Shown here: piece after piece, positions 12,241-25,262 of the stretch
How the letters are laid out: each line of letters starts with the position of its first letter
How positions within the stretch are numbered: position 1 is the first letter of the stretch
Assembly (NCBI GenBank): GCA_028564705.1
Contig: JAPXFQ010000075.1
Span: forward strand, 992,001-1,056,000
Reading direction: 5' to 3'
Source of the DNA: Apricaphanius iberus
Lineage: Eukaryota > Chordata > Actinopteri > Cyprinodontiformes > Aphaniidae
DNA length: 64,000 nucleotides
Position numbers and translations under genes: made by a program
Notes under the pieces: generated by a model
What the model saw: the letters and a program-made list of their open reading frames with translations, nothing else
Database searches by the model: none
Told to the model about the DNA's origin: nothing

Positions 12241-13490
12241 AAGGCTCGGCTTTCTGTTTATTCCCTAAAACATTGTGAATTCACCACTATTGCACAATCT
12301 AAACATTGTTTTTATTTATTTAGGAACCTATGCTTTTAGAACTGCTGCCCTCAGTCTGAGTAGTGTTAAGTGGCTACCATTGAGTGGCTAGTTAGTTTCG
12401 GGCTGCCAAGTGGCACTTCACAGAATATTTAGTCTCTGCCGTGGAGCTACCCTGTAGCAAAGTACAGGATAAAAGTAAAGCACCCTGAAAACCTCAGACA
12501 AATGCATGCCGCTTTTGCTTGTTGGCCTGTCTTTTTATTAGCTGGCCTGTTAGGTGTGTTAGAACAACTCCCTAGTGGATTACACTGTTGATTGGCTGTC
12601 AATCTCTTACACACAGATGCTACGCTAGTGCCGTGTCTTTGAGTCCCTCTCAGGTTGTATTTCTTGTTTGGTGTCTGCACAGCAAGGATTCTTCTGACAG
12701 TCATCACATCAAAAGTCAAGTATGTCTTTACATTAAGTGATTGCATGTCAAGTACCATTTAGGAGGGATTTGGAATTTAGACAGGAGATTTATTCTTCTC
12801 CTGGATACTCACATAGTGTCATTTTGGTATCAAGCACGCTGTGTGTAATATCTCTGGCAGATCAGTTGGGTAGGAGTGATACGCTGAATGATTCTAGCCC
12901 CTGGTAGATGCTTCATATATTTTTTTTGTTAATTTTACTTAAACTAAATTTTTTATGTTGTATTTAGATAATTACATTTTGTGCAACACACTTGTCAAAT
13001 AAAAATTGAGTAAATTGAACAAAACATTTTTTTCAGTGTACTAAAACAAAAATAGGTGTAACTTGCTTAGAATGGCATATGTTTTGCCAAAGAAGAAAAT
13101 GCTAGCAACAATCACATACACAGCAAACACAGCTGTGTTGTCTGTGGTGTGTTGAATATTTGAGAAATCTCGGCTATCTATCTCGGCTAGCAGATTTAAA
13201 AGGTAGATCACTTGAATTGCTTGGATATTTCTGGTCAGTTAGAAAAATTTAGTCCAGATTCCCGCCTTTTAGATTTTGAACATGATAAACAGGAGATTAG
13301 CCCTATTTTCACACCAATCAGGGGCTACAAATTGGATTCTAACATCAACATTTGCCAGGTGGACATCTTTATGAAGAGTTTAAGTTTGCCCTATAAATTG
13401 ATCACCATGCCTGTCAAGGGTAGGTGTAAATAGAAAAAAAAAACCTGGAACTTTCATCAGTACCTCAGAACTAATCGAGGCTATAGTGAA
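12241..13490. other. unique noncoding sequence
   Basis: AT-rich, with T-runs near 12921 and 13027. Frames of 103 codons (12447-12758, minus) and 73 codons (13212-13433, plus) have no recognisable domain or splice-flanked structure. No repeat is recognised. Confidence 0.45.
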
Positions 13491-13710
13491 GGCAGTGGTG
13501 GCTCAGGAGATAGGAGTCTGTCCTGTAACCTGTAGTCTGTCTTAGTGGTTCAGTCCTTGGGCAAGACGCTTCACCCGCCATGCCGGCTGCTTGTGGTCAG
13601 TAAGCCCTGTGGTGGCGACTGTATCGCAGCCTTGTTTCTATCAGTCTGCTTTTGGAGACTTTGGGGTTATCTGGTCTAGATAAAGTGCTATACAAGTATA
13701 AACCATTTAT
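13491..13710 (+). mobile_element. tRNA-derived SINE (second family)
   Basis: The head 'ggtggctcaggagatagg' is A-box-like. It is followed by the body 'ccttgggcaagacgcttcacccgcc' and a tail 'ataaagtgctatacaagtataaaccattta'. The B box is degraded. Part of the same body (ttggcaagacattttgcccgcc, then the cagcctcgcttctgtcagt block) recurs at 41190-41325. At 220 bp it is close to full length. Confidence 0.8.
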
Positions 13711-14403
13711 ATAACTTTACAATGTCAGAATAGATTCTATCTTAAATATTGAAAACGTGCACTTTTAATAATGGAAATTTCAAAGTTTTTTTCTTCCAAA
13801 TTTGCGGCTTTCCAATAGCACAGAATTTTAGATTTTTTTTTTCTAGAAAAGTGTGTAATTTATCAAAAAATTTCTGAGTGTAACGCTCAAATGTCGTACT
13901 TTTCTTAGAGAACTTTTGAGTTTTGTTTCTTGAAAATGCACGACATTAGTCTGAAAATTATAGTTTGGTTTTGTTCTTAAAAAATGTTGTTCTTTTGTCT
14001 ACATTGGCCCTAATACCATGTCATAGGTAGTGGCCATAAATGTATTCTTACATTTTGTAGTGTTTCACAATCAGCATATGAATGCCCCTGATCCGATGTC
14101 ACATACGGAAACCAACACCTTGTTTCATCGGTGACTGAATCCCAAAAAGGGTTAACTAGTTCTAACTTCAACACTGTTTCTGTTGGTATCTAATGTATAC
14201 AGATGCATATCTGCTGAAGCAACAGTGACACTTTCAAATAAACGTAATTTTAATCATATTTATATGGCCCAACCATTTTTTGTTAGGGCTTCCTAAAAAG
14301 CAATTTCTGTCCATGGCACTAGTGAACATATGAAGAAATTAAACACGTTTTGTGACATCCAGTCTTCTCATATGTGAAGTATACTTTCCCTTGCCCACCC
14401 CCT
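13711..14403. other. unique noncoding sequence
   Basis: AT-rich sequence with T-runs. No gene, RNA or repeat is recognised. Confidence 0.45.
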
Positions 14404-14441
14404 CCTACTTTGCCACAAATGTGAACTTGTGGCAAAGTAGG
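14404..14441. other. perfect 15-bp hairpin
   Basis: cctactttgccacaa (14404-14418) is followed after 8 nt by its exact reverse complement ttgtggcaaagtagg (14427-14441). The stem has no mismatch. No TIR-like partner sequences or target duplication were seen, and no known RNA family is recognised. It could be a short fold-back remnant or a structured RNA element. Confidence 0.75.
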
Positions 14442-14559
14442 TTACATTCACAGTGATGCCAATTCCTTTTTTTTATTTTTTTATACTAAATGATCACCTT
14501 ATCACCTTTCAAGGAAGAAGGTTAATTGCTCTGTACAGTCTGATGGCCCTCCCCAGGTC

Positions 14560-14670
14560 AAATAATTATAGGATAAATAAAAACACAAGCTAAATTGTTC
14601 TTTGGTGGCTGCAGAGCAAATCGCCCCTTGGGGGACAATAAATTTGATCTAATCTATCTAATCTGATCAG
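14560..14670 (+). repeat. retroposon 3' tail with degenerate simple repeat
   Basis: The sequence 'gcaaatcgcccc' then 'ttgggggacaataaattt' followed by a decayed gatctaatctatctaatctg run resembles the common fish retroposon tail '...gggacaataaagt(atct)n'. The rest of the element is not recognisable upstream, so this is a truncated copy. Confidence 0.45.
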
Positions 14671-15230
14671 GAAGAAATATGTCAGATTAGCATCTCTTTA
14701 TAGCCATTTTAAGCATTCAGCGATGGTTGCTGCAAAATTTGAACAACCCTTAAATAAATTCTATTGCAGGGGTTCCTTTGTGCAGCACACGTCTGTAAGT
14801 TGTGACACAGAATATCTCAACCATAAAAAACAACTGATAGTTTTAGCTTTCAATTAACTAGTTAAAACGGTTGCCATTTCACATTACTCAGCTGTGTGGG
14901 GTTTTTTATCGCCGTTATTCTGTTGCTATGGAAGGGAATTACTCTTCTATCTAATAACCCTTGAAAAGTTTCATTTGATAGAACGAAAACATTCAGAAAA
15001 ATAAATTCTGTCTCTCCTATTTTTGGTCATTATCTCTGTTCACAACACGACACAGTTAAAGATGAAATAGCCATTTAATAGTTTTTCGGACGATCCTAAT
15101 AATATCTGACGGCTATGAATGTGTGGAACATTGCCCAGCTATGACCCAATGTTTTTGAGGATGTAAATTAATTCAGTCTTAAGCGATTCTGCATGAGTGA
15201 CAGGCCTAGCTTTGATATTTTCCACTGTGC
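14671..15230. other. unique noncoding sequence
   Basis: No feature is recognised on either strand. Confidence 0.45.
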
Positions 15231-15480
15231 CGTCATTCCATCTTAAGCACCGTCCTCATACATAGTCAGATCGCCAATTAGGAGTTAGTCAGAGCTGCCC
15301 GCCGACCTGGCTTATGATTCCATAATTAAGTGTTCCGAGGTCACTACATTTACTCTTCCATTTGTGGGGGATTTTATTTAGAAATAGCCCCACCAACAGA
15401 AGTTGATGGCTTGCTAATAGCTGCCAGCTTCAGGCAGAATTGCCTGTCATTGATAGTAATTGGGCACCTAAGCCATTTCT
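15231..15480. other. candidate conserved noncoding block
   Basis: A high-complexity stretch with caattagg, ataattaag, gctaatag and gtaattggg motifs, and no repeat similarity or coding potential. It could be an enhancer-like element. Sequence properties alone cannot establish this. Confidence 0.2.
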
Positions 15481-18400
15481 GAACTATCACTTTGTTCACG
15501 TTGACTTGAAGTCTGTAAAATTCATTTTAGAAAGGCAGTTAGTTACATAGTAATGCTGCCAAAGCACACATGACATGTTGAGTGATAGAATAACTTCTAG
15601 TCAGACAAAATTCATACAATTACTGAAACTACTTTAACGCTTTCTGTCAGAGATGTGCCTTGCCTTAATGCTACTTAATGATATTTAATAGTTATTTGTC
15701 AAATGTACTGAACTCATCAGGTCCAGTTCAGCTTTCAGCAAGAGTTAATACTTTTCATTGTTGGTTCTCTGTTGGGATTTAGCCGGATTAGACCATCCTT
15801 GTCACTGCTCAGTACAACAGCATTCATCTCTGGCAGTTTCTTTAACATGACTGTCTTCTCCAATTGGCTGACTAGCCTTTGCAGATCTACTTTTTCAGTT
15901 CATCTGTCTTAATTCTGTTTAAGAGAAAAAGAATGACATATTAGCATCTCACAGCTTTCTATCGACAGTGCATGTGCAGATTGTCGTCCGTCATGGGTTT
16001 TATTTCTCGTGCGTAAACACCACTTTCAACATGCAAACTTGCATGAGTCAAGCCCACAGGTGATGCTGATTGGTGGGATCGAGGCAATCACAGAGTGAAA
16101 CACCAACTGATTACAAGGCAATCAATGAAATTCACAAGGGGTGGTTGTGCTTGGCTTTTCATTGCATCAGGCAGATATAGTTATTCTGTGACGAAGCTAA
16201 TATAAGGGAAGAAAGAGATTAAAATAAAACAGGTTGCTTTGCTGAAGGTAAGAGGAAGACTTCAGTTTAATATTTAATGAAACAGAACACATATTTGCGT
16301 GATTCATAACGGCTGCAGAAAGAAAAATGGAAGGAGACAGGTTCTACCCTTCAGCCATACATCTCCTCCTTAGATCCCAAATGTCAGGAAATGTGAAGGC
16401 ATAAAACAGAGACAACTAAAAAATGTGGGAAGTGCTATTGCAGATTTAAGTATTGTGAATACTGTATTTTTGTGTGTTGAGTATGCTTCCACCTGCAATC
16501 CTCTGCTGACCCTGCAGATCATACCTGTATCTCAGCTCTCATTCCTCTCCTCTTTCCCCTTCTTGCTTCCATCTTATAGCTACTTCCCACATACCACGTG
16601 TCATTTCTGTATGGAGCTGAAAGAGACTGTGTTAGCTGCTGATTGAACTCATCAATTATTTAGCTAAAAGCATCAAACTGACCAAAAGGGCCCCCTCTTT
16701 CTGCTGCCTTTACCTTGAATCAGCTTGATGAATGATTTATAAGTGCCCTCTCGTTTGCCTTCGCCATAGACATGCACAGCTACTTCTCATTCTGCTGTGA
16801 TTGGCTTTGTGTCTTAGGTGGAAAATATAGCTTAATATATCTAATGTACACATTATCCCTCTTTACGCCGCTACACCTTCCTTGAGAGGATATACTGTAT
16901 GTGGCTTTCCTTAACCAAGCCTTGCAAAGCAGAATGTAATCCTATAGTTTCTAAATGATTCACATGTGTTGTTTAGACGGAGCTTTATGTATTGTCACCA
17001 TGCAGAGCTAGGCTGAGCAACAATGCTCTAGGATTAAACAGAGAGAACAAGCCAGGATATAAGTTTGATAACAGAAATGAGCTCTGCTCTAGAAATGATA
17101 GGAGAAGAACAGCGGACTTCAAATATGGCTTCTACAAAGCACTACCTTGGAGATAAGAGATGAAGACAAAGTTGTTTATAGTGTATACGCTGGGATAGGC
17201 GACCACGGGGGATGTTCAGAAACAATGTCTGCATGGTTTTATGTGGCATTACATAAATACATTCAAAGTGCAGACGGATTTGTTGTAGCCTGGTGTCAAC
17301 AACAAGCGTCAGACATCACATTGGGGCCTATTTGTATCATACACGTAGGAGATACAGTATGCACTTTTCAGTGAATATTAGACATGACCTAACCCCCTTT
17401 CTATCATGTCTAATTGCTTCATTCCTTTGAGAATCTTAGTTCATTCCTCTATTTTCAGTCTTATTAGCAATAGGTGTCTTGCTCTATGTTTTCTATTTTT
17501 ATTATTATTCCTTCCTCAGTCTTTCTGCTCTCACTGTACCACAACTGTTCAACATTCCCTTTAATTAAGCTCACTTGTTTCCAGTGTCATTTAACCCTGG
17601 CCTATTTTTCGATTTAAGAGCCTATTTCTTCAATGATTATAACTGGACTCCTGTTATGCTCTTCCGGTTTCTATATCCTGCTCTCCTTGTGTTAAACCTT
17701 TTATGATCTATTTGGGGGCTTTTGTCAGTAAAGATTTTTCAAATCCACCACCATTTTCTGCCTTTACATCCTCTTTTAGACCCCATAACATGACAACATC
17801 CTCACACTGTTTTGATTTAGAGGAACAGTTATTAATAGTACACAATGTTGCAAATAAAATCTGTTTTGACGTCTAAAATCGGGCTGAATTCTACATTCAT
17901 TGGGAGGCTTATTCACATATAAGGTTCAGTGATTACAGTTATGCAGGACAGTGTAAACGAGCAATAGAGACTATGCTAAAATTGAATAATGAGTTTTCAG
18001 CTGTCTGAAATAATTACCCATCTGGTTTATAAAGGTGTTTTCAGGAAAGTTCAGTTAGTTTCCAATTTCTTATTGTTTCCAATTATAGGAACAGGTAGCT
18101 GTCAAACCGGCGTTAATTAGAGACTCTACAAAAGAGAAGAGTCCAAGTCGGGCCTTAGCTCTTGACACCTGGTTAGCATCTATACCCGAAAGACAATGAA
18201 AAAATCAAATGAGACTGAAAGCAGAAAGTAAGCTGCGTGACCAGCACGAAGAGGTCAAATCAATTGTGCACAACTTCAGCGGCCATGCTTATCCCAGGAC
18301 TTGGCAAAGAGAAAATTGTAACCACTGGTGTAGAAAAATACAACTTCCCACAGGCCCATCTAGTATTGATGCCTCAGTGTGTTTATCTCCCCCCTGTAGA

Positions 18401-19132
18401 AGCCTATAGAGGATGCTTTTTGTATTCTAATCCAAAAGTGTATTTTATGGGCTGAGTGCAGTCACTGACCCACTCTAAAAGATATTGACTAGGCAAAACC
18501 TGACCATAGACGTACTGCAGAGGCTAAACTCACTTCTTCCACAACTGGTCTCATCAGCAGACACCAATCAAAAGACTTAGTTGGCAATGATTTCACTGGC
18601 CACCAGAGCCATATGTTGTCAACCACACTCCTTAACAATATCGACCAGTTTATTTGTTTCTCCTAACTGATGAAAATATAATTGGAATGGATTTGTGGAC
18701 AAAGCCAAAATGATGCTGTTGCTTCACATGACAAAAGAAGGAGTAACAAGCTCTTGTGTGGAGGAGGATGAGGAATTGAGGTTTACATATACCTTGTATT
18801 GTCTGATCATCAAGATTCATTAGAATTTAAGCTAGAACCCTTGACTAAGGGCTAGGGGTTTCACTTTGCAGCGTACAGGTAGGGTGGCTAAGCCCAAACT
18901 GAGCCAAAAAGTCTCCAGACCTAAAGTAGCTAAGCAATCAATAGAGCTTCTAAAAGTAAAACTCAGTATAACCTGGGGAAAATGCTATATGGGTAATAGA
19001 CTTATCCCTAATCACCAATTTAATCACATCATATTTTCTTCATATACGTCTAAGAAATTACGTAGTTCAGAACAGTTCACCACTTTAACAATAAACCCAA
19101 AAGGTTTACAAAGTGAGAACTGCAATATATTA
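15481..19132. other. unique noncoding sequence
   Basis: About 3.6 kb with no supported gene or transposon. Open frames of 62-97 codons (for example 16425-16646 plus, 17147-17374 plus and 18866-19159 plus) show no domains and no convincing splice context. Confidence 0.45.
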
Positions 19133-19625
19133 GTCACTTTAATAGGCACATCTTACTAATAGTTTGTTTGACCACCTTTAATCTTTTTAAACTCTTCAAT
19201 TCACTTAATCCTTTTTTTTTATAAATCAACTTGATAGAGTCACATTGCTGATATGCTTCCCAATATTAAGATAAATCTCACATTTTCCCTCATCCAAAAG
19301 GTGTTTTATTGGATTTTAATTCGGTGAGAGTGGAGGTCTTTGATGTAGATGGTATGTTATCTACATTCTTCGGTTCGTGTGAGTTGCCTTTCTGCACAAC
19401 CTTGCCAATTTTCCTCTTAATGGGCATTTTTTCTTTTTTTAACCCCAACTCATGGTTTACGGTGAAAATCCCAGGAGATTTTTAGTTTCCAACTCTACCA
19501 ACCACAGCGACTTTAAAATCTAAATTTATTGAGCCACCATGTGATATATTTGGATATACCAACTAAACTGGCATGTGATGGTATTGTGGCAGATACGGAG
19601 CTTAATAGTTTCCTTGCATTTGATA
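19133..19625 (-). mobile_element. decayed Tc1-like transposon relic
   Basis: The start 'gtcactttaataggcacatctt' resembles the 'gtcactttattaggtacacctt' terminus of a fish Tc1-like element. Later blocks match the antisense of its transposase region: 'aaaggtgttttattggattttaa' at about 19300, 'agagtggaggtc' at about 19330, and 'ggtgaaaatcccaggagat' at about 19461. The transposase would lie on the minus strand but is destroyed by deletions and stops. The right TIR is not recognisable. Confidence 0.5.
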
Positions 19626-19867
19626 TTGTTTAACTGCTATAGTTCATCCTAGCATGAGAGTCTCTGTATTAATTAATTGGTGTCATCTTGCCTTTGCGAT
19701 GTGGTTAAAAACACCACGTCCTTCCGTGTTCAAGGGTGTTTTGCCTCCCCCCGAGGCAAAGCCGTCAGTGTGTGTCAGCGCATTTAATGAGACTATTCAG
19801 TGGTTTGCTTGACACCAACTCATTGTGGGTAGCTGTGCAAGTACAAGGCAAGTGTATCTTCACAGCA
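19626..19867. other. unique noncoding sequence
   Basis: No repeat is recognised. The sequence leads into the CCAAT hairpin and may be part of the same unique element. Confidence 0.4.
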
Positions 19868-19908
19868 ATTTTACCAATGGGTCAATTAGTTTGGCCCATT
19901 GGTGAAAT
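19868..19908 (+). other. 18-bp hairpin with CCAAT/ATTGG arms
   Basis: attttaccaatgggtcaa (19868-19885) and ttggcccattggtgaaat (19891-19908) are inverted repeats around a 5-nt loop. There are 16 of 18 Watson-Crick pairs. Both exceptions are T opposite G, so a plus-strand RNA would be fully paired through two G-U wobbles. Each arm also contains a CCAAT core (NF-Y type). It lies in non-repetitive DNA. The function is unknown: structured RNA or paired CCAAT sites are both possible. Confidence 0.6.
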
Positions 19909-20482
19909 CAGCAAAGCAGTCGTCCTTGGTGGCAACGGCTGTCGTTCAGACTCAAACGTCTTTTATTTTCTAAACACGTTCACGTGCAATACATCGGGGA
20001 CTAGCGATTAGCTGGGTCCTATTAAATTAGATCAGAGTAATCGCTGTCTTATTGTTTAAATGCTTTCTCTTTGGGGTAAATAGAGTGTTGCAGATTAAGT
20101 GAGTGTGCTGAGACAGTGTTTATTTGCCTTGCTGAGCATATGCTTTATATGCTGGAAGGGTTTTGAAAGTCAGCATCAATGTTAAGTTTGGTTCGAGGAT
20201 GCCTGGAGGAGCTCCCATTCAGGGCATATATTGTAATAATAGATCAACCCATCAACTTGTCAAAAAAATTAGAGAGAATGCAGAACAAAGAGGGAAGAAA
20301 ATCTTCATAGACTAATACAAATTCATAATTTTAGATTTGACTTATCTTTAAAGAATATGATTCCATTTTAGTGGTTCTACAACTAATACCCATGAACCTC
20401 TTTTCTTCCTTTTTATTGACTAATCTTGGGAGTTAGTGTTAATCCTTGTGGTAACTAGCAAATACAACACATTGCAAAACAA
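19909..20482. other. unique noncoding sequence
   Basis: No feature is recognised. It contains gattagctggg and attaaattagatcag near 20007-20030. Confidence 0.4.
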
Positions 20483-21400
20483 TCACACACTTTGGGGCTG
20501 ATTTATAGAGATTCCTGATAATGACCGCAAAATTGGGTGAGGCGCTCATACTTTGCGCAAGTGGGTTGTCCTTAATTTGCGGTTGATTTACTGAGATTGC
20601 CCGAGCAATTCTCAACAGGCGCAAGCAGCAGTAGTCAAATGAGGGGTTTGTGGCAGCCAATGCGAGCTGCACCACAGCAAGAGAGAGGAGGAATAATGTC
20701 CATGGGTCCAAACTACTTCTTTGGCACAAAAATTATGCTAAAATGCTGTGAATTCTGTTTTTATGTTTGTCAGTAATCAATGTAATTCATGTGGTGTACA
20801 TGTGCTGCTCTCTGCTGCATGCACACATCGTATTGCAAGGATAGACTGATTAAAACTGCAGCATGTCTGGATTTTGATTTTAAAATGTCATGCATAATGC
20901 CAATTATCATTGTGGCATTTTTTATGATTACTACATTTTATTATTTGGACTCCAGCAAGGTTAACCACTACGTGAGAAAAAAATGAGGATCTACTAGGGT
21001 AATGTGCGCTCATCGCCTCTTCACCAGGTGGCGACGTGACGAGGGTGCAGTGAGTTATGATGCGCCTTTGGGGCAAAAACAGGTAAATATTTACATAACT
21101 ATCAGGTTTATGGCCATTAGAGTGTTAATTACTCCTAGTTTATATTGTGAGTGAATGACATTTTTTGTCTGTCAATAATAATATCATGTTGAATGTATTA
21201 GCTCAAAATTAAGACATTTTTTTCAGAAGTGCTAAAAATAGACGCTAAAATAGCCGGCGCAAACATATTTATGCTCAGTAAATCACATTGTGCCTGAAAC
21301 ACCTACTTTTTTGCCTATTCTCCTCCCAATATTTTGCGTCTTCCTAGAGAAACGCCCAGATTGCATATTCATGATGATCCAGGTGATGTAACACTGTGGG
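20483..21400. mobile_element. possible TIR DNA transposon (Harbinger-like?)
   Basis: The left part contains 'ttgggtgaggcgc...ttgatttactgag' and the right part contains, inverted, 'gatttactgag' and 'ttgggaggagaataggc'. Both carry 'gcgcaa' words ('tttgcgcaag', 'cggcgcaaac'). This organisation fits a fish DNA transposon with 'gcgcaaa...ctgagtaaatc' ends. No transposase frame is visible and the ends are not exact, so the superfamily is a guess. Confidence 0.35.
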
Positions 21401-24400
21401 GGCTGGTATTCTGCTGCTGTTCTGTCTCTCACCACACCCACACCCTCATATAACGTCATTAAATCGTTTAAAGCAGCTGCAGTTTTCCTTTCGGTGGTTA
21501 AATTATCCAATGGAATGTCTTCTTTTAAATGTAGCTCTGATTATTTCACGATTTGTTTAATCTTATATTACTTTTACCATTTTCAAGAACATTAGTGTAT
21601 TTAATATTTACTTGCTACCAGAAGCTTTTTTTTCCCCACCAATGTCACACCTGACACCAAGCTACTGATAATTGCAAATAAATAACATTTTGTCTAAAAT
21701 GGAGCCATAAAATCATCATACTGTCCTGTCTAAATATGTGATAATAGCCTTATAGTACCTTATAGTATAGTAGAAACTGGTTAAAAAATACACATTTAAA
21801 TTTAAAAGCTGTATTAATAACACTTTGCTTTTTAAATACTTGAAACAGTTTTTTAATAATCCACAACCTACTCCAGATTATCTTGAACCAACCCAATGAG
21901 CTAATATGATGTATTAAGGTAAATTTAGAATTGTACAGTTAGAAGTGTTTCTTAGTGCTCAGTGTCACGCTCTAAACTGTCTGTAAGAAACATTATCTAG
22001 TTTATAACAAAATGTAACTTGCCAAGCTTTTATATGCACATGGTGTTTGCATTAATACGTCATTCTCAGACTGGGAACAAAGACGTTTCTTTTTCCTTTT
22101 ATCTAGCACAGCGGCTGCCTTTTGACACACATGAGCTCCAATTGTTAGGCCTCGCTTGAATCAGCGCGGATTGAATTCACCTGAGCTTCGTTGGTGGAAC
22201 TGAATAAGCCTGGATTTAACAGTTAAGCTAATTTAATCAAGGATATTTCAAATGACCCCTGAGTTGTTGAGCTCGCTTCGTGCAATACCTGCCTGATCCA
22301 GGACATTTCTGAGCTGGGAAAGTTCGTATGTAAAATAGTATCGTGTGTAGGGTCTCGTCAGTGCCATGTGGTGTAACACCAACCACTGTATGACCAATAC
22401 CATATTATTCACATTTGTATCACTATGTGTTTGTGGTCCTTCAAGATTTTGAAATCCTACGACTGTTTTAAAATCTTGCCATGTGAACCAGGCCTAAGTC
22501 CTAAGTAGAACATCTCTTTTTCGTTATAATGCTTTAAAAAGCGCCAGACCATAAACGGGTCATGCTGTTCTAAAAACAAACCAACAAACCTCCTTGAAGT
22601 CCAATCCAGCAATCTCAGCTGATTTAGTTTTATTCTTATTATTCTAGCGGAAAAAATACATGTAATGGGCTCATACAGTTGTTCTCACTGATTACGTTCT
22701 CAAAACTGCTGCCTACTTCACCTTCTTTTCTGTTTTTTTTTTCCTGAGTGTACTCCCCATTGCGTATCCTCTACCCTGTCCACCAAGGGACGTGGAAGTA
22801 CTGAAAACAGAAATAGACACTCATGCATCACTAGTCACCCAGCCTTGTATTCTGCTCCTTTCTCCCTTTCCTCTCTTTTGTCTTTTTAAACATAGGAGTG
22901 GATGTTAACCCCTTCAGAGCACTGCAATGGCCCACCATCTTGTTTACTCCTACACAGTTTTCCACGTCTTTGTCATCAATGCACATCGGTGTCAGTTAAA
23001 TTAGATACGCTGTTCAGTGAAGGTACTCAGAGATTTTCTCTTAAACTGTTCTTTCCCCCCCTTGTACCATTTGTCTGTTCTGTTTCCCAGCTTAGTTTCA
23101 GTTTAATTTTCAACTGCGTTATCAGACTATCCAATGTCTCATCCACAAACTACAAGAAAGCGTTTCAAATTATCCGGATATGAATGAAACTGTAAGTGCT
23201 TTCCATTCTGCCCACACTCCACCTTTGTGGCAGGTTTGAGGAAATTCCACTTGGCAGTTTTGTGTATTCTGGCTGACATAAAGTCTCTCCAGCAAAAGAA
23301 CAAAAGCATTACCATGAGGTAAATTTCTCATTTTATCTTGAGCCAAAAGCGTAAACTCGGCGAGCACCTGCCTCCAGCCGAAGTTTACCAGCCTTGCGGA
23401 TCGACTTTCCGCTCGCCCCTTTTTCACTGTTGTTACAAACAGATTATGTAAATTTCTCACGGTTGATGTTTTTCTTCCCGGAAAGCTTTCATTTAGCATT
23501 GGCTGCGGCTCCCCCTCTATGTTTTTCTAACTCATTCACCTGTTCACTGCTGTCACTGAGATTTATGGCGAATTTCCAGTTATTTCCAATGATCCACCTG
23601 CACCACAATCCCCCTTTTTTAATCTTTACTACTGACCCCAGTAAATCAGATTCGCACATCCGAATCTGTAGATTTGAGAGTCATGTTTTTACTTGTTTTT
23701 CTTTGTGTATTGTTTAAATGTGACCCTCCTATAAAATTAAAACCTGTTTGATAATGTCGTGATTATAAATGGTGAACATTATACTAATACACCAAAACTA
23801 AAAAGCTGTTCTCGCTGTCATGACTCTGTGTTCCGATAATACTTGTGTCGATTTACAGTCTGCCTTCCTTAAAGCTTTGGCTGTTCCTGATGTTTCGAAC
23901 TATTTTCAAACTTTTTTGTCGAACATGACTAAGATAGAAAAGCCTGATAGATTAAAAAGGAAAGAAAAACAACAGAACAGTGTCAATGTCTGGCCTTAGT
24001 TGCCTTATTTTTCGCAAAAAATGACATTGTGGGAGGATAATGACCCAGGTGATACATTCTGATGCTTTATCCAACTAATTAATTCTCCAGGGGGTAGGAG
24101 CCTGTTTAAACACAACTCGCAATCTGCTAGAGGAGGTTTTACACCTCAGGGGTTGGTATTTTATTTATTTATTTTTTTGATAGTTTTTTTTCATGTTTCC
24201 TCCTGAAACTTGATATTTCTTGTTTATCTTTTTGCACTTGGCAAACTCAATTTTCTTCATTTCTGCTCAAATATTCGATACTTGCTCATTTTTCTACTCT
24301 GTTTTATTTTTTATCTGTGTCTAAAATCATGGCAGCCAATCAAACAAATGTTTTTTTTTTGTTTTTTTTTATCCTTAATAATCTAGTAAGCAATAAAAGC

Positions 24401-24679
24401 AGAGGGTTCAGTGAAGTTTTAATCAATACATAAACCATGTATGACTTATGAATATCCTGTGGGAAAGAAAAATATATGGCATTTAGCAAATAAGGTCTTC
24501 TCTGTGTCTTAATCTTCAGCTGCAATCTCGCAGGCTAGATTCACTTTTCTGCTCTATAAATGTCAAGACTATGTTTTGTCACAGAGCTTAATGTGATTAC
24601 ATCCTATGATCTTTCATTTATCTATAAATTCCACTGGCTTGTATCCTGTGGATAGATGTTACCTTTCCAGTTAGGTAGA
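21401..24679. other. unique noncoding sequence
   Basis: No gene is recognised. 'gccatgtgaaccaggcctaag' at 22478-22498 looks like a lone TIR end of a MITE, but the other end is not found. 22100-22340 is high-complexity and contains several TAAT cores. Poly-T tracts lie at 22731-22742, 24172-24190 and 24351-24370. Confidence 0.4.
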
Positions 24680-25262
24680 TTACAGGCATGTCTTGAAGAC
24701 TTGAAAGCCTGGATGGTTCTTAACTTTCTGCTTTTGAATTCTGACAAGACAGATATTGTCGTGTTTTGACTAGAGGCTCTGAAAAAGAAAATGCCTAGTT
24801 TATCACTTCATCTGGACGGCATTAAATGGGCTTTTCTGTACTAACATAAAGAACCTCTGTGTTATTTTGGACCAAGACGTAACATTCATTCATTAAACAA
24901 GTTTTTAGATTTTTTTTTTTTTACAAATCTAAAATAGAATTTAATGTCAACCTTCTTAAATGTAAATCTCTTAATAATCGGCTCCATCATGCATCAGAGA
25001 TGTGGTGTTCTATATGTTCATAACAGAGCATTTTGTTCTCAGAATGCAGGTTTACTGGTAGTTCCTAGAATTTATAAAAGTAGAATAGGAGGCAGATCTT
25101 TTAGTTATCAGGCTCCTCTTCTGTGGAACCAGCTCCCAGTTTTAGTCCGTGAGGCAGATACTCTGTCTACTTTTAAGACTAGACTTCCTTTTTGTTAAAG
25201 CTTATAGTTAGAATGGCTTAGGTTACCATGCGCTAACTCTGTGATTATGCTGCTATGGAGGG
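24680..25262 (+). mobile_element. L2-clade LINE fragment (3' part of reverse transcriptase)
   Basis: Translation in plus-strand frames gives DLKAWMVLNFLLLNSDKT at the start and, after a frame change, 'GGRSFSYQAPLLWNQLPVLVREA' (split here for length: GGRSFSYQAP, then LLWNQLPVLVREA). These are the recognisable C-terminal reverse-transcriptase blocks of L2/Rex1-like fish LINEs. The 3' end includes 'ttaaagcttatagttag' and 'ttatgctgctat' of the family's 3' UTR. Frameshifts and a poly-T insertion make it a dead copy. Only the last part of the element remains, as is usual for 5'-truncated LINEs. Confidence 0.8.

Noticed and set aside
22478..22498. Possible MITE end (catgtgaaccaggcctaag)
   Set aside because: Only one end was found, with no inverted partner or target duplication.
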